A stretch of DNA of 64,000 nucleotides. Source: Thermoclostridium sp036562185 (GTDB taxonomy: Bacteria > Bacillota > Clostridia > DSM-8532). The position numbers were made by a program, and so were the translations under genes. Of this stretch, positions 8,267-17,090 are shown piece by piece (position 1 is the stretch's first letter; every line of letters starts with the position of its first letter). The notes beneath the pieces were generated by a model that had not been told where the DNA came from, did not search any database, and saw only the letters and a list, made by a program, of their open reading frames with translations. Where the stretch lies: NCBI GenBank assembly GCA_036562185.1, contig DATCKN010000090.1, positions 1 through 64,000 of the forward strand. Direction: 5' to 3'.

Positions 8267-9802
8267 TTGAATCATGATACTATATTAATACTGGATTTTG
8301 GTGGCCAGTATAATCAGCTAATTGCCCGCAGAGTTCGTGAGGCTAATGTTTATTGCGAGGTTCTTTCATATAATACGCCTGTTGACAAAATTCTTTCCAA
8401 AAAGCCAAAGGGTATTATTTTTACAGGTGGACCGGCTTCTGTTACAGATGAAAAAGCACCTAAATGCGATCCTGAAATTTTTAAGGCAGGTATTCCTATT
8501 CTTGGGATATGTTATGGCATGCAGTTAATGGCTGCTGAACTCGGAGGAAAGGTTGGCAAGGCTTCATCAGGAGAATACGGAAAGGTTGAAATTGCACTTG
8601 AAACGGGTAATGAGTTGTTTTCCAATATAAATACCGAGACAAGCTGCTGGATGAGTCATACATTTCAGGTTGAAAAATTGCCTTCGGGCTTTGATGTTTT
8701 GGCAAGAACACGTAACTGTGCCGTTGCCGCCATGGGGAACAGGGAGAAGAAACTGTACGGAGTTCAGTTCCATCCTGAGGTGCTGCATACACAAAACGGT
8801 CAGGAGATTATTAAAAACTTCCTGTTTAATATTTGCCGGTGCCAGGCTGACTGGAAAATGTCTTCCTTTATAGAAGACACAGTAGAAAAAATCAGAAATA
8901 AAGTTGGAAGCAAAAAAGTATTATGTGCTTTATCGGGTGGAGTTGATTCTGCCGTTTCTGCTGCACTGGTAAATAAGGCCGTAGGAAAGCAGCTTACCTG
9001 TATTTTGGTGGATCATGGCCTGCTTCGGAAAAATGAGGCTGACCAGGTCGAGGAAGTTTTCACACGCCAGTTTGATATAAACTTTATACGGGTAAACGCC
9101 CAGGAACGCTTCTTAAAACGCCTTGCAGGAGTAACGGATCCGGAGCAGAAAAGGAAAATAGTCGGAGAAGAGTTTATCCGTGTGTTTGAAGATGAGGCTA
9201 AAAAATTGGGCAAGGTGGACTTCCTTGTTCAGGGTACCATTTATCCTGACGTCATTGAGAGTGGAGTCGGTGATGCGGCGGTTATCAAAAGCCATCATAA
9301 TGTAGGAGGGCTTCCTGAACATGTGGATTTTGATGAAATAATAGAGCCACTTAGGGATCTTTTTAAGGATGAAGTGCGCAAAGTGGGAATTGAGCTGGGA
9401 TTACCTGAGCAATTGGTATGGAGGCAGCCATTCCCGGGGCCAGGCCTTGCAATAAGAGTGATTGGCGAAGTTACTTTTGAAAAACTGGAAATTCTGAGGG
9501 AAACAGATCAAATCTTCAGAGAAGAAATAGAAAAAGCGGGTTTAAACAAGTCAATAAACCAGTATTTTACTGTACTTACGAATATGAGAAGTGTTGGTGT
9601 AATGGGTGACGAAAGGACATATGACTACACTGTTGCCCTTCGCGCTGTTACAACCACCGACTTTATGACAGCGGACTGGGCCAAGGTTCCGTATCAGGTC
9701 CTTGAAAGGGCTTCAAACCGCATTGTAAATGAAGTGAAAAGTGTTAACCGGGTTGTTTACGATATTACATCTAAACCACCGGCCACAATTGAATGGGAGT
9801 AA
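8267..9802 (+). CDS. guaA: GMP synthase (glutamine-hydrolysing)
   Basis: The enzyme converts XMP, ATP and glutamine to GMP in purine synthesis. The 511-residue protein has the class I amidotransferase domain first (GICYGMQ with the nucleophile cysteine near residue 81, and the His/Glu pair in QFHPE near 168), then the ATP pyrophosphatase P-loop SGGVDSAV near 223 and the C-terminal dimerisation domain ending in SKPPATIEWE. The start is TTG at 8267, seven bases after GAAAGGAGGG. It is monocistronic with its own promoter and terminator. Confidence 0.98.
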   Translation: MNHDTILILDFGGQYNQLIARRVREANVYCEVLSYNTPVDKILSKKPKGIIFTGGPASVTDEKAPKCDPEIFKAGIPILGICYGMQLMAAELGGKVGKASSGEYGKVEIALETGNELFSNINTETSCWMSHTFQVEKLPSGFDVLARTRNCAVAAMGNREKKLYGVQFHPEVLHTQNGQEIIKNFLFNICRCQADWKMSSFIEDTVEKIRNKVGSKKVLCALSGGVDSAVSAALVNKAVGKQLTCILVDHGLLRKNEADQVEEVFTRQFDINFIRVNAQERFLKRLAGVTDPEQKRKIVGEEFIRVFEDEAKKLGKVDFLVQGTIYPDVIESGVGDAAVIKSHHNVGGLPEHVDFDEIIEPLRDLFKDEVRKVGIELGLPEQLVWRQPFPGPGLAIRVIGEVTFEKLEILRETDQIFREEIEKAGLNKSINQYFTVLTNMRSVGVMGDERTYDYTVALRAVTTTDFMTADWAKVPYQVLERASNRIVNEVKSVNRVVYDITSKPPATIEWE

Positions 9803-9809
9803 TTGAAAT

Positions 9810-9850
9810 AAACCCTATAGGCCTTAGAAAAAGGTTTATAGGGTTTTATT
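9810..9850. terminator. Bidirectional terminator between guaA and the acyltransferase gene
   Basis: AAACCCTATA (9810-9819) pairs with TATAGGGTTT (9837-9846), extended inward by GGCCTT/AAGGTT with a bulge. TTTTATT follows on the plus strand and TTTATTTC on the minus strand. It sits between two convergent genes. Confidence 0.8.
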
Positions 9851-9881
9851 ATGACTTAAACTTAGCTGATGTTGCAGAAAA

Positions 9882-11096
9882 TCAATTTTGAACATCGGCC
9901 GATTTAATTTTATTAATAATATTTATGGCAAGCTCATATTTATAGACCGACTTGTGCTGTGTGTTAAATTTAAAACGGTAAAGGGTGTTTTTGTAATAAA
10001 ATTCAAACTTGTTGTTATTCTGAACGTTCATACCCGAAATTTCGCTTAACGGGAATGTGTACATATTTCCTTTCTCGGGCTTGAATTCAAACCTGTCAAA
10101 GTATAATTCAACATTGCCAAGCCAATTGTATTTCCTGAGTTTTCCACGGCGTTTGCCGGTGAACAATCTTGTATCGGTATCAGAAAACAGGGGGATTTTG
10201 CCTGTTACATATTCATCTTTTGAGAATAATTCATATAGGTAGGAATTCTGCCATTCGCTCCAGGCTTGTGTTGAATCAAAGAATTTTTCATGCTCTGCTG
10301 TGAAAAATCCATATTCATCATATCTGACGGTATAATTGCATTCTCTGCAAGTAAAATAATCCCCATGACTGTGAAGCGAACATAATGACCTGCACCTGGG
10401 GCATACCACAAGGAATAAATCAAGGTATTCTGCAAGGTTTTTGCCTTTGAACCGAATCATGTTCTTATTCTGCCATTCATATTCGTTAAAATGAATACCG
10501 TCAACAACTTTACGGTATATGGAATCAACGTCCATATCTTTGATTTCTTCAGGCTTTAAAAGAATATCATAATTCATGTTTATTATACCCGTTCTGGAAC
10601 TTCTTGCCCATCTTGGCCTTGTAAGGCCCGCTCCCTGCATCACGGTACTGATAACAGGAATTTTCAGGCTTTTAATCAGCTTTGCAGTCGAATAAATAAC
10701 CGGTACATTTTTTAAATCCCAATTACGTGCACCTTCAGGATATAGACCAATTACACCTTTTCGTTTGATTATTGACAATATTGCGCGGATTGTTCCGGAG
10801 TCTGCCAGTTGTTTTGACTTTGGTATACCTCCCACCAGTTTCAGAACCTGTCTTAACCAGAAATTTCTGAAATGGGCATCCGATATAACAAAATAAATGG
10901 GATCGGCTATTCCTATCGACATCAGAAACGGATCCCATGCTCCGACATGGTTGCCTATAACCAGATATGGAGGTCTGATATTCTGTATTTTTTGGTTATA
11001 AATTTTAACATTGAATCTTTTTTTAAGATAAACCCCAAATGTGGATTTCAACACCTTGTTAAACCACCTGCTGTAATGATATTGCCTTGATTTCAT
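9882..11096 (-). CDS. PlsC-type lysophospholipid acyltransferase with C-terminal zinc ribbon
   Basis: The first 200 of 404 residues form an acyltransferase of the PlsC (PF01553) group, which acylates lysophosphatidic acid at the membrane: NHVGAWD at 49-55 is the NHX4D catalytic box and YPEGARN near 120 is the substrate-binding EGxR box. Typical PlsC proteins end near residue 240. Here a second part follows with CPRC (232-235) and CREC (250-253), a likely zinc ribbon, and then an uncharacterised C-terminal domain of about 145 residues with aromatic beta-strand character. GGAGGA precedes the ATG at 11096. The substrate is inferred from family only; other lyso-lipid acceptors are possible. Confidence 0.88.
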   Translation of the reverse strand: MKSRQYHYSRWFNKVLKSTFGVYLKKRFNVKIYNQKIQNIRPPYLVIGNHVGAWDPFLMSIGIADPIYFVISDAHFRNFWLRQVLKLVGGIPKSKQLADSGTIRAILSIIKRKGVIGLYPEGARNWDLKNVPVIYSTAKLIKSLKIPVISTVMQGAGLTRPRWARSSRTGIINMNYDILLKPEEIKDMDVDSIYRKVVDGIHFNEYEWQNKNMIRFKGKNLAEYLDLFLVVCPRCRSLCSLHSHGDYFTCRECNYTVRYDEYGFFTAEHEKFFDSTQAWSEWQNSYLYELFSKDEYVTGKIPLFSDTDTRLFTGKRRGKLRKYNWLGNVELYFDRFEFKPEKGNMYTFPLSEISGMNVQNNNKFEFYYKNTLYRFKFNTQHKSVYKYELAINIINKIKSADVQN

Positions 11097-11126
11097 CTTA
11101 TTCCTCCTGCAAAAGAATACATTTTT

Positions 11127-11155
11127 ATTTTAGCAAAAAGGGCATTTTATGTCCA
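11127..11155 (-). promoter_or_regulatory. Promoter of the acyltransferase gene
   Basis: On the minus strand TGGACA (11150-11155) and TAAAAT (11127-11132) are exactly 17 bases apart. The -35 box lies inside a small hairpin-forming repeat (11141-11163, GGCATTT with AAATGCC), which could be an operator. Confidence 0.65.
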
Positions 11156-11195
11156 TAAATGCCGGAATTTAAGATATCAATCATTATAATTATCA

Positions 11196-11224
11196 TTGTT
11201 TATATTTTTAATAAACGTTATAAT
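11196..11224 (+). promoter_or_regulatory. Promoter of the CE7 esterase gene
   Basis: TTGTTT (11196-11201) and a perfect TATAAT (11219-11224) are 17 bases apart; the start codon follows at 11253 after AAGGAGG. The promoter is divergent from that of the acyltransferase gene. Confidence 0.7.
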
Positions 11225-11252
11225 TTCTAATAGAAAAAAGGAGGTAGTTTAT

Positions 11253-12215
11253 ATGGCTGTCTTTGATATGCCGCTTGATGAACTGAAGAAATACATGGGG
11301 ATAAATCCCAAGCCGGAAGATTTTGATGAATATTGGGAAAGAGCTTTAAATGAAATGAAAGCAACAGACCCAAAAGCCGAACTTAAACCCGCAGATTTTC
11401 AAAGCCCTGTTGCCGAGTGTTATGACTTATATTTTACAGGTGTGAAAGGTGCAAGGATTTACTCAAAACTTCTGAAACCCAAAAATGTGGACAAACCTAT
11501 GCCTGCAATCCTTCATTTTCATGGGTATTCGGGAAACAGCGGGGACTGGCATAATTATCTTGGTTATGCAGCTTCGGGTTTTACCGTTGCAGCATTGGAC
11601 TGCCGTGGCCAGGGAGGATTGTCTGAGGACAAGGGCGGTGTACTGGGGAATACCCTTCAGGGACATATAATCCGTGGCCTTGATGATCCAAATCCCGATA
11701 ATTTGCTGTACAGAGATATATTCCTTGATACGGCCATGCTGGCAAGAATTATTATGGACATGCCTTTTGTTGACAAGGACAGGGTAGGCGCCATGGGTGG
11801 TTCCCAGGGCGGAGCGTTAACAATTGCCTGTGCTGCGCTTGTGCCTGAAATAAAGAGGCTTGCGCCATGCTATCCTTTCCTGAGCGATTACAAAAGGGTT
11901 TGGAAAATGGATCTTGCAAAGGACGCGTATGTAGAGTTATCACAGTATTTCAGAAGGTTTGATCCAATGCACCTGCGTGAAGATGAGATATTTACAAAAC
12001 TTGGATATATTGATATACAACATCTTGCAGAAAGAATAAAAGGTGAAGTGCTGATGGCTACAGGCCTTATGGATACTGTCTGTCCGCCTTCCACGCAGTT
12101 TGCTGCTTACAATAAAATCAGAGCGAAAAAGAACATGGTGATATATCCTGACTTTGGGCACGAACATTTGCCTGGCTTTGAAGATATTAAATACCGGTTC
12201 ATGCTGGGGTTATAA
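11253..12215 (+). CDS. axeA: Acetyl-xylan esterase / cephalosporin-C deacetylase, CE7
   Basis: A 320-residue alpha/beta hydrolase of carbohydrate esterase family 7, which removes acetyl groups from xylo-oligosaccharides and other small acetylated sugars. The family's marks are all present: RGQGG at 118-122, the nucleophile elbow GGSQGG with Ser184, Asp274 in LMDTVCPP and His303 in GHEHLP. There is no signal peptide, so it acts in the cytosol on imported acetylated oligosaccharides. The start at 11253 is set by AAGGAGG; an upstream in-frame ATG at 11196 overlaps the promoter and is not used. It is monocistronic. The gene symbol follows family usage. Confidence 0.94.
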   Translation: MAVFDMPLDELKKYMGINPKPEDFDEYWERALNEMKATDPKAELKPADFQSPVAECYDLYFTGVKGARIYSKLLKPKNVDKPMPAILHFHGYSGNSGDWHNYLGYAASGFTVAALDCRGQGGLSEDKGGVLGNTLQGHIIRGLDDPNPDNLLYRDIFLDTAMLARIIMDMPFVDKDRVGAMGGSQGGALTIACAALVPEIKRLAPCYPFLSDYKRVWKMDLAKDAYVELSQYFRRFDPMHLREDEIFTKLGYIDIQHLAERIKGEVLMATGLMDTVCPPSTQFAAYNKIRAKKNMVIYPDFGHEHLPGFEDIKYRFMLGL

Positions 12216-12334
12216 TTATTTTACCGGTTTATGCTATTTCTAATGAAATTTTAATTGTTCATAAAGGCGCTGTTAATTTTATCATTATACAATGTCCAAT
12301 GTAAGTTAAATTTGAGTCTTTGGAGGTGCAAGCC

Positions 12335-12853
12335 ATGATTACATTGGAACTTGTGGATCAAATGAGAAAAAGGACCAACTGCAGCTACGAAGAGGCTAAA
12401 TTCTTTCTTGAAAAGCATAACGGAGATGTGCTTGAAGCCATAGTTGATTTTGAGAGAAGCAAAAGCAGCGCAAGATTTATAAATAATGATGCTAAAAAAC
12501 AGGTCAACAATTTATGGCAAAGCGTATGCGCGTTAATTAAAAAAGGTTTTGAAACCAGGGTGGTATTAGAAGGTAATAATCATGTGTTAATTAACATACC
12601 TGTTAACATTTTGATCCTTTTTACTATTTTTACTTCGTATATAGTTATTCCCCTGTTAATAATCATGCTAATGCTGGGCTATAAGCTTAGCATCGTGAAA
12701 TCGAAGGGAGAAGTAGTGAATATTTCTAAAATAATAGATAATGTGACAGGTAACGGTTTAAATAAAGATCCAAATGTACAGCAGCAAAAACAGGAAATAA
12801 CGGTAGCCTCAGAAGAACAACAAAATAATTATAATGAAATGACTATTGAATAA
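12335..12853 (+). CDS. DUF4342 protein with UBA-like N-terminus
   Basis: The 172-residue protein starts with a UBA/TS-N-like three-helix motif (LVDQMRKRTNCSYEEAKFFLEKHNGDVLEAI), then a DUF4342-like segment (KKGFETRVVLEGNNHVLINIPVN) and one or two closely spaced membrane helices (near 90-115), with a Gln/Glu-rich tail. Function is not known. GGAGGTG (12322-12328) fixes the ATG at 12335. It lies 33 bases before the response regulator and may be co-transcribed, which would make it a candidate accessory to signalling; that is inference. Confidence 0.82.
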   Translation: MITLELVDQMRKRTNCSYEEAKFFLEKHNGDVLEAIVDFERSKSSARFINNDAKKQVNNLWQSVCALIKKGFETRVVLEGNNHVLINIPVNILILFTIFTSYIVIPLLIIMLMLGYKLSIVKSKGEVVNISKIIDNVTGNGLNKDPNVQQQKQEITVASEEQQNNYNEMTIE

Positions 12854-12886
12854 CATTCCGGCTGATTGCCGGCTAAAAGGAAGTCC

Positions 12887-13585
12887 ATGGGTGAAAAAAT
12901 GGCTGAAAAAATACTGATAATTGAGGATGACAGCAGAATAGCGAGATTTCTTGAACTGGAGCTCAGGCATGAAGGATATCAGGTTGAAATTGCTTCAGAT
13001 GGCAGAAGCGGCCTTGAAAAAGCATTAGGCAGTGATGTAGACCTGGTAATCCTTGACCTGATGCTTCCTCTTCTTAGTGGTATTGAGGTTTTGCGGCGTA
13101 TCAGGAAAGTGTCGGAACTGCCTGTAATTATGCTTACCGCTAAGGATGATGTATCCGACAAGGTAGTTGGTCTTGACAGCGGTGCGGATGATTATGTCAC
13201 AAAACCTTTTGCCATAGAAGAACTGCTTGCCAGGATCCGCGTTGCACTTAAGAGAAAAAACAATACGGTAAAAAGAGAAAATGATGTTTTAAAAGCCGGG
13301 GACCTTGTACTGAATAAAACAAAGCATACGGTTACATACAAGGATGAAGAAATACCGTTGTCAAAGAAAGAGTATGATCTTCTTGAATATATGATGGAAA
13401 ACAGGGGAATTGTACTGACCCGTGAACAGTTAATTGAAAAGGTATGGGGTTATGATTACTACGGCGATACGAACGTCACAGATGTATACATAAGATACCT
13501 TAGAGCCAAAATAGACCAGAAGTACAACCTTTCATACATTAAGACCGTACGCGGAGTGGGGTATATTTTTGAATGCGACGAATAA
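12887..13585 (+). CDS. OmpR-family two-component response regulator
   Basis: The 232-residue protein has a receiver domain (acidic pair in IIEDDSR, phospho-acceptor Asp57 in VILDLMLP, TKPF lysine) and a C-terminal winged-helix DNA-binding domain ending in KTVRGVGYIF, the classic OmpR/PhoB pattern (ArlR/PhoP-like). I chose the ATG at 12887 behind AAAAGGAA. It overlaps the kinase gene by 17 bases, so the two are translationally coupled. PhoP-box-like repeats upstream of the next operon make that a possible target. Confidence 0.94.
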   Translation: MGEKMAEKILIIEDDSRIARFLELELRHEGYQVEIASDGRSGLEKALGSDVDLVILDLMLPLLSGIEVLRRIRKVSELPVIMLTAKDDVSDKVVGLDSGADDYVTKPFAIEELLARIRVALKRKNNTVKRENDVLKAGDLVLNKTKHTVTYKDEEIPLSKKEYDLLEYMMENRGIVLTREQLIEKVWGYDYYGDTNVTDVYIRYLRAKIDQKYNLSYIKTVRGVGYIFECDE

Positions 13586-15026
13586 AACAGAAAATTTAAA
13601 ACAGCGCCAAAAAGTATCATATGCATCGGAAAACCAAAAAGGCAAAAATCCAAAACTAAAGGATGCAAGCAAAAAGGAAAGCACCAATAAAGCTTCGGGC
13701 AGAACCGGTTTATCAATGAGCCGCAGGATTTCGGTATCCTATACTCAGATGCTTATCGATACTCTTTTGTCATGCCTTATTCTGATGTTCATCGTATATA
13801 TTGCTTATAATCTGGTTGTTATAGGAATTGAAACAAGGGTGATCATAAACGATTTACTGTTGTCAGATGATTTATCCGAAAGTATTTACGATATAGCTGT
13901 TCAGAAAGATACCGAGATTGCATTGAGCGATTCGGACGGAAAAATACTAATCAATACTTTCAGGAAGGATTTTTCCGGGCCACATCCTCAAATACCCGTA
14001 TGGTTTTACAGAAGAGACGGCGCAGTTTTTATTATGTTCAAATCTCATATCCAGAATTCTGACGGGGTTTTTGAAATTTATATTTTCAGAAATGTAACCA
14101 AAACTGTGTATGAAATGATAACCCTTTTCGGATTTTGCATTGTTTTATACACTATTGTTATTTTAATGATTTATATAAGGGGCAAATCCATAACTAAAAA
14201 CGTTCTTAACCCAATTGCCGAAATGACAAAGATGACAAAGGAAATAACTGCACAAAACCTGAATCTTAGACTTAATGTAACAAATGCAAAGGATGAGCTG
14301 AAAGAGCTTATCGTTACTTTCAATGAAATGATGGACAGGATTGAGTCAGCATACAACAAGCAAAACCAGTTTGTTTCCGATGCTTCTCATGAACTTAGGA
14401 CGCCGATTTCGGTGATACAGGGATATACAAGAATGCTTGAAAGGTGGGGAAAGGATGATCCTGAAGTCTTATCCGAAGCCATTGAAGCAATCGGAAAAGA
14501 AACTGAAAATATGAAGGAGCTTGTAGAGAAGCTTTTATTCATTGCACGGAATGACAAGGATACTCTTATTCTGAATAAAGAGAAATTTTCTTTAAGCGAT
14601 ATGATGGAAGAACTTGTTAAGGAAACCCGGATAGTGGATAAACGACATATAATAGAAGATTCAATTGAAAAAAACATTGAGATTGTTGGTGACAGGAACC
14701 GTTTGAAACAGGCCATGAGGATTTTTGTTGACAATGCTCAAAAATACACTGAACCCGGGAAGAAGATTGCAATTGGTTTAATGAAGGAAGATAACAGGGT
14801 TGTTTTGTCAGTAAAGGATGAAGGATGCGGTATAGACAGCAATGACATTCAAAACATATTTGACAGGTTTTACCGTGCCGATCAGTCGAGGGATCGGAAC
14901 AAGGGAGGCCACGGTTTGGGCCTATCGATAGCAAAGATAATAATACTGAGGCATGGCGGGAAAATTCATGTAAAAAGTAAATTGGGAGAAGGAAGTACAT
15001 TTTCTGTCATATTGAATATCCAGTAA
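13569..15026 (+). CDS. Sensor histidine kinase, partner of the OmpR-type regulator
   Basis: The 485-residue membrane kinase has a charged N-terminal stretch (1-50), TM1 (about 62-87), an extracytoplasmic sensor loop of about 95 residues, TM2 (about 183-203), a HAMP domain, HisKA with SDASHELRTP (His274), and an HATPase domain with the N box (FVDNAQKYT), G1 (DEGCGI) and G2 (GGHGLGLSIAK). The start is taken as TTG 13569, behind GGAGTGGGG and overlapping the regulator gene; an internal ATG at 13716 would remove the lysine-rich tail and is the alternative. The signal sensed is unknown. Confidence 0.93.
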   Translation: MNATNKTENLKQRQKVSYASENQKGKNPKLKDASKKESTNKASGRTGLSMSRRISVSYTQMLIDTLLSCLILMFIVYIAYNLVVIGIETRVIINDLLLSDDLSESIYDIAVQKDTEIALSDSDGKILINTFRKDFSGPHPQIPVWFYRRDGAVFIMFKSHIQNSDGVFEIYIFRNVTKTVYEMITLFGFCIVLYTIVILMIYIRGKSITKNVLNPIAEMTKMTKEITAQNLNLRLNVTNAKDELKELIVTFNEMMDRIESAYNKQNQFVSDASHELRTPISVIQGYTRMLERWGKDDPEVLSEAIEAIGKETENMKELVEKLLFIARNDKDTLILNKEKFSLSDMMEELVKETRIVDKRHIIEDSIEKNIEIVGDRNRLKQAMRIFVDNAQKYTEPGKKIAIGLMKEDNRVVLSVKDEGCGIDSNDIQNIFDRFYRADQSRDRNKGGHGLGLSIAKIIILRHGGKIHVKSKLGEGSTFSVILNIQ

Positions 15027-15154
15027 ACAAATAGTTTCAAAAGCTTATCAATTCAACATGGAACTATCATCCATTGCGTGAATTGATTTTTTTATTGTAC
15101 GAAATTACACAAATGCAATTTATGCTGTATACATGGCTGTTTTTGCCAATTATA

Positions 15155-15183
15155 TTGACATTTCTTTACAATTTCTTTACGAT
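15155..15183 (+). promoter_or_regulatory. Promoter and PhoP-box-like repeats before the Tad-like operon
   Basis: A perfect TTGACA (15155-15160) lies 17 bases before TACGAT (15178-15183). The same stretch holds three direct TTnAC(A/G) hexamers: TTGACA at 15155, TTTACA at 15165 and TTTACG at 15176, at 10- and 11-base steps. Such spacing is typical of binding sites for OmpR-family regulators such as PhoP. The upstream neighbours are just such a regulator and kinase. Promoter call is fair; regulator binding is inference. Confidence 0.5.
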
Positions 15184-15185
15184 CT

Positions 15186-15992
15186 ATGATATCTTATCAA
15201 AAGATGGTGTTATATGTGAATAATAAACCCTTGGAAAATGAGTTTTATGTTGACAGTTACGATAAATACAGCTATGGCAAACTCGAACTGCTGTTTTATG
15301 CTTCTGCAGGGGCTGTCACAATGGCACTGATAGGATGGGTGTTCTACAGAAGTATTTTTTTTACAACAATTTGCTTCATAACAGGTCTGTTGTACCCCAA
15401 AATCAAGAAAAAGCAGCTTGTTGAAAAGCGGCGGAATATACTGCGGCTGCAGTTTAAAGACCTGTTATATTATCTTGGTGCATCCCTGTCAGCAGGTAAA
15501 TCTGTTGAACAGGCATTTATTCAGGCTCATGGAATACTTAAAAATTTATATCCCGGAAAGAAATCCGATATCGTTAATGAAACAGGACTAATTTTAAAAA
15601 GGCTTCAGATGAATGAGAACATTGAATCCATACTGAAGGACTTTGCCATACGTTCAGGGATCGAAGAAATACATCATTTTGCAGATGTATTTTCGGTTTG
15701 TAAAAGGACGGGTGGTAACCTTGTGGAAATAATACGCACAACTTCAAGAATGATAAGCGAACGTATCGAAATAAAACAGGAGATTGAAACCGGTCTAGCC
15801 GCGAAAAAGCAAGAACAGCGTATTCTTACGGCTTCATCTGTTATAATGGTTCTTTTCATATCAGCAATGGGCGGCGACCTTATGGAGCCAATGTTTACTA
15901 CTGCAGCCGGCAGGGTGATTATGACCTTTTCCTTGATTCTGATATGCAGTGGGATAGTCATTTCAAACCGGATAATGAATATTAAATTTTAA
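15186..15992 (+). CDS. tadB: Type II secretion system F domain protein, TadB-like
   Basis: The 268-residue inner-membrane protein belongs to the T2SSF group that forms the platform of Tad/Flp pili. It has a basic, hydrophobic pair of helices near 35-70, the GspF core (FKDLLYYLGASLSAGKSVEQA, then FADVFSVCKRTGGNLVEII near 155-180) and two C-terminal membrane helices. The start is uncertain: the ATG at 15186 has no ribosome site and is too close to the predicted -10 box, so ATG 15204 or GTG 15216 may be used. It opens the operon; normally the CpaF/TadA ATPase gene would stand just before it, but it does not. Confidence 0.88.
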   Translation: MISYQKMVLYVNNKPLENEFYVDSYDKYSYGKLELLFYASAGAVTMALIGWVFYRSIFFTTICFITGLLYPKIKKKQLVEKRRNILRLQFKDLLYYLGASLSAGKSVEQAFIQAHGILKNLYPGKKSDIVNETGLILKRLQMNENIESILKDFAIRSGIEEIHHFADVFSVCKRTGGNLVEIIRTTSRMISERIEIKQEIETGLAAKKQEQRILTASSVIMVLFISAMGGDLMEPMFTTAAGRVIMTFSLILICSGIVISNRIMNIKF

Positions 15993-16006
15993 GGCAGGGG
16001 AATGCG

Positions 16007-16882
16007 TTGAATAACGTATATTTAGTGGTTATGTCAATTACTGTTGTATCGTATGTTACCATGAACCAATATGTAAAGCAAAGATATTCCGAAGAATTAA
16101 ACGCACTCGACAAAAATGAATATACCTGTAAAAACCTGCTGGCTTTGGGTATGTGGCTCTTTGACGAACTGAACTTACCGGCATCAGGTTCCTACCATGT
16201 TTTCCTGTATCAGCGCATTGTGATGGTTTATGGTACAAGATATGCAAGTTTCTTTTTAAAAGTACACTGGGCAGAAAAATTCTTATATTTCTTCATTGGA
16301 ATTGCCATTGCTTCTTTTATTGGCGCTTTCTCCGGCTCGGGAGCAGCATTTGCGTCAGTCATACCTGTTTCAGGGATATTTCTGTTCTTTCTGACAGACA
16401 GGAATCTTGACGATAAGGCTAAAAAAAGAAAGCTTCAGTTCATGATTGACTTTCCTGCTTTCATCAGTAAACTGGCGTTGCTTATGAATGCCGGGATGCA
16501 TCTACGCCAGGCGCTGTTGAAGATATATAACGATTCTGATAAGGACAGGCCTTTATATGTGGAATTAGGTACCGTTCTTGGCGATCTGGAGTCGGGAATC
16601 AGCGAAAACCAGGCATGGCAGGAATTTTCAGAGAGGTGCAAGGTAAAGGAAATAGCATCTTTTGCCAGCATGATAGTGCAAAATTCAAAAATTGGCGGAA
16701 ACCAACTGGTTAACGAGCTAAAGAGAATGTCCCATGAAACATGGGAAATGAGAAAACATGCAGCAAAGCAAATGGGTGAAACGGCTTCTGCAAAACTTAT
16801 ATTTCCGATGATGCTTATACTTATAGGGATCCTGGCTATTGCCATATCTCCTGCCATAATGCAGTTTTCAATAAATTATTAA
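16007..16882 (+). CDS. tadC: Type II secretion system F domain protein, TadC-like
   Basis: A 291-residue membrane protein with an N-terminal membrane helix, a pair of helices near 95-130, the T2SSF core (FPAFISKLALLMNAGMHLRQAL near 150, FASMIVQNSKIGGNQLVNEL near 220) and a C-terminal helix ending the chain. It should form a heteromeric platform with TadB. The start is TTG 16007, after AGGGG. Spacing to TadB is 14 bases and to the pilin gene 18 bases, so one operon. Confidence 0.88.
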   Translation: MNNVYLVVMSITVVSYVTMNQYVKQRYSEELNALDKNEYTCKNLLALGMWLFDELNLPASGSYHVFLYQRIVMVYGTRYASFFLKVHWAEKFLYFFIGIAIASFIGAFSGSGAAFASVIPVSGIFLFFLTDRNLDDKAKKRKLQFMIDFPAFISKLALLMNAGMHLRQALLKIYNDSDKDRPLYVELGTVLGDLESGISENQAWQEFSERCKVKEIASFASMIVQNSKIGGNQLVNELKRMSHETWEMRKHAAKQMGETASAKLIFPMMLILIGILAIAISPAIMQFSINY

Positions 16883-16900
16883 CCAATGGGAGGGTTGAAA

Positions 16901-17080
16901 ATGAAAAAGATGATAAAAAAATTCATATCAGATCAAAAAGGTATCAACACGGTTGAAGTTGTTGTATTGGTGGCAATTGCTCTAGGCCTGGCTTTAATAT
17001 TCCGGGAACAGATTTTAAATTTTATAAACAAGATATTAGGTGAGGTTCTTGATGCTGATGCATTTACGCTGCCCAAATAA
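16901..17080 (+). CDS. Flp1-type IVb pilin
   Basis: The 59-residue prepilin has a basic leader of 14 residues, a cleavage site after Gly14 (DQKG then INTVE), glutamate at +5 and one long hydrophobic helix (VVVLVAIALGLALIF). This is the Flp1 pilin pattern: the A24 peptidase removes the leader, and the mature peptide of about 45 residues polymerises. GGGAGG at 16888-16893 sets the ATG at 16901. The short C-terminus (LDADAFTLPK) is the likely surface-exposed part. Confidence 0.9.
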   Translation: MKKMIKKFISDQKGINTVEVVVLVAIALGLALIFREQILNFINKILGEVLDADAFTLPK

Positions 17081-17090
17081 CTCCGGGGCC

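Noticed and set aside
9810..9850. Possible attachment site or small mobile repeat
   Set aside because: It is explained as a bidirectional terminator between convergent genes.
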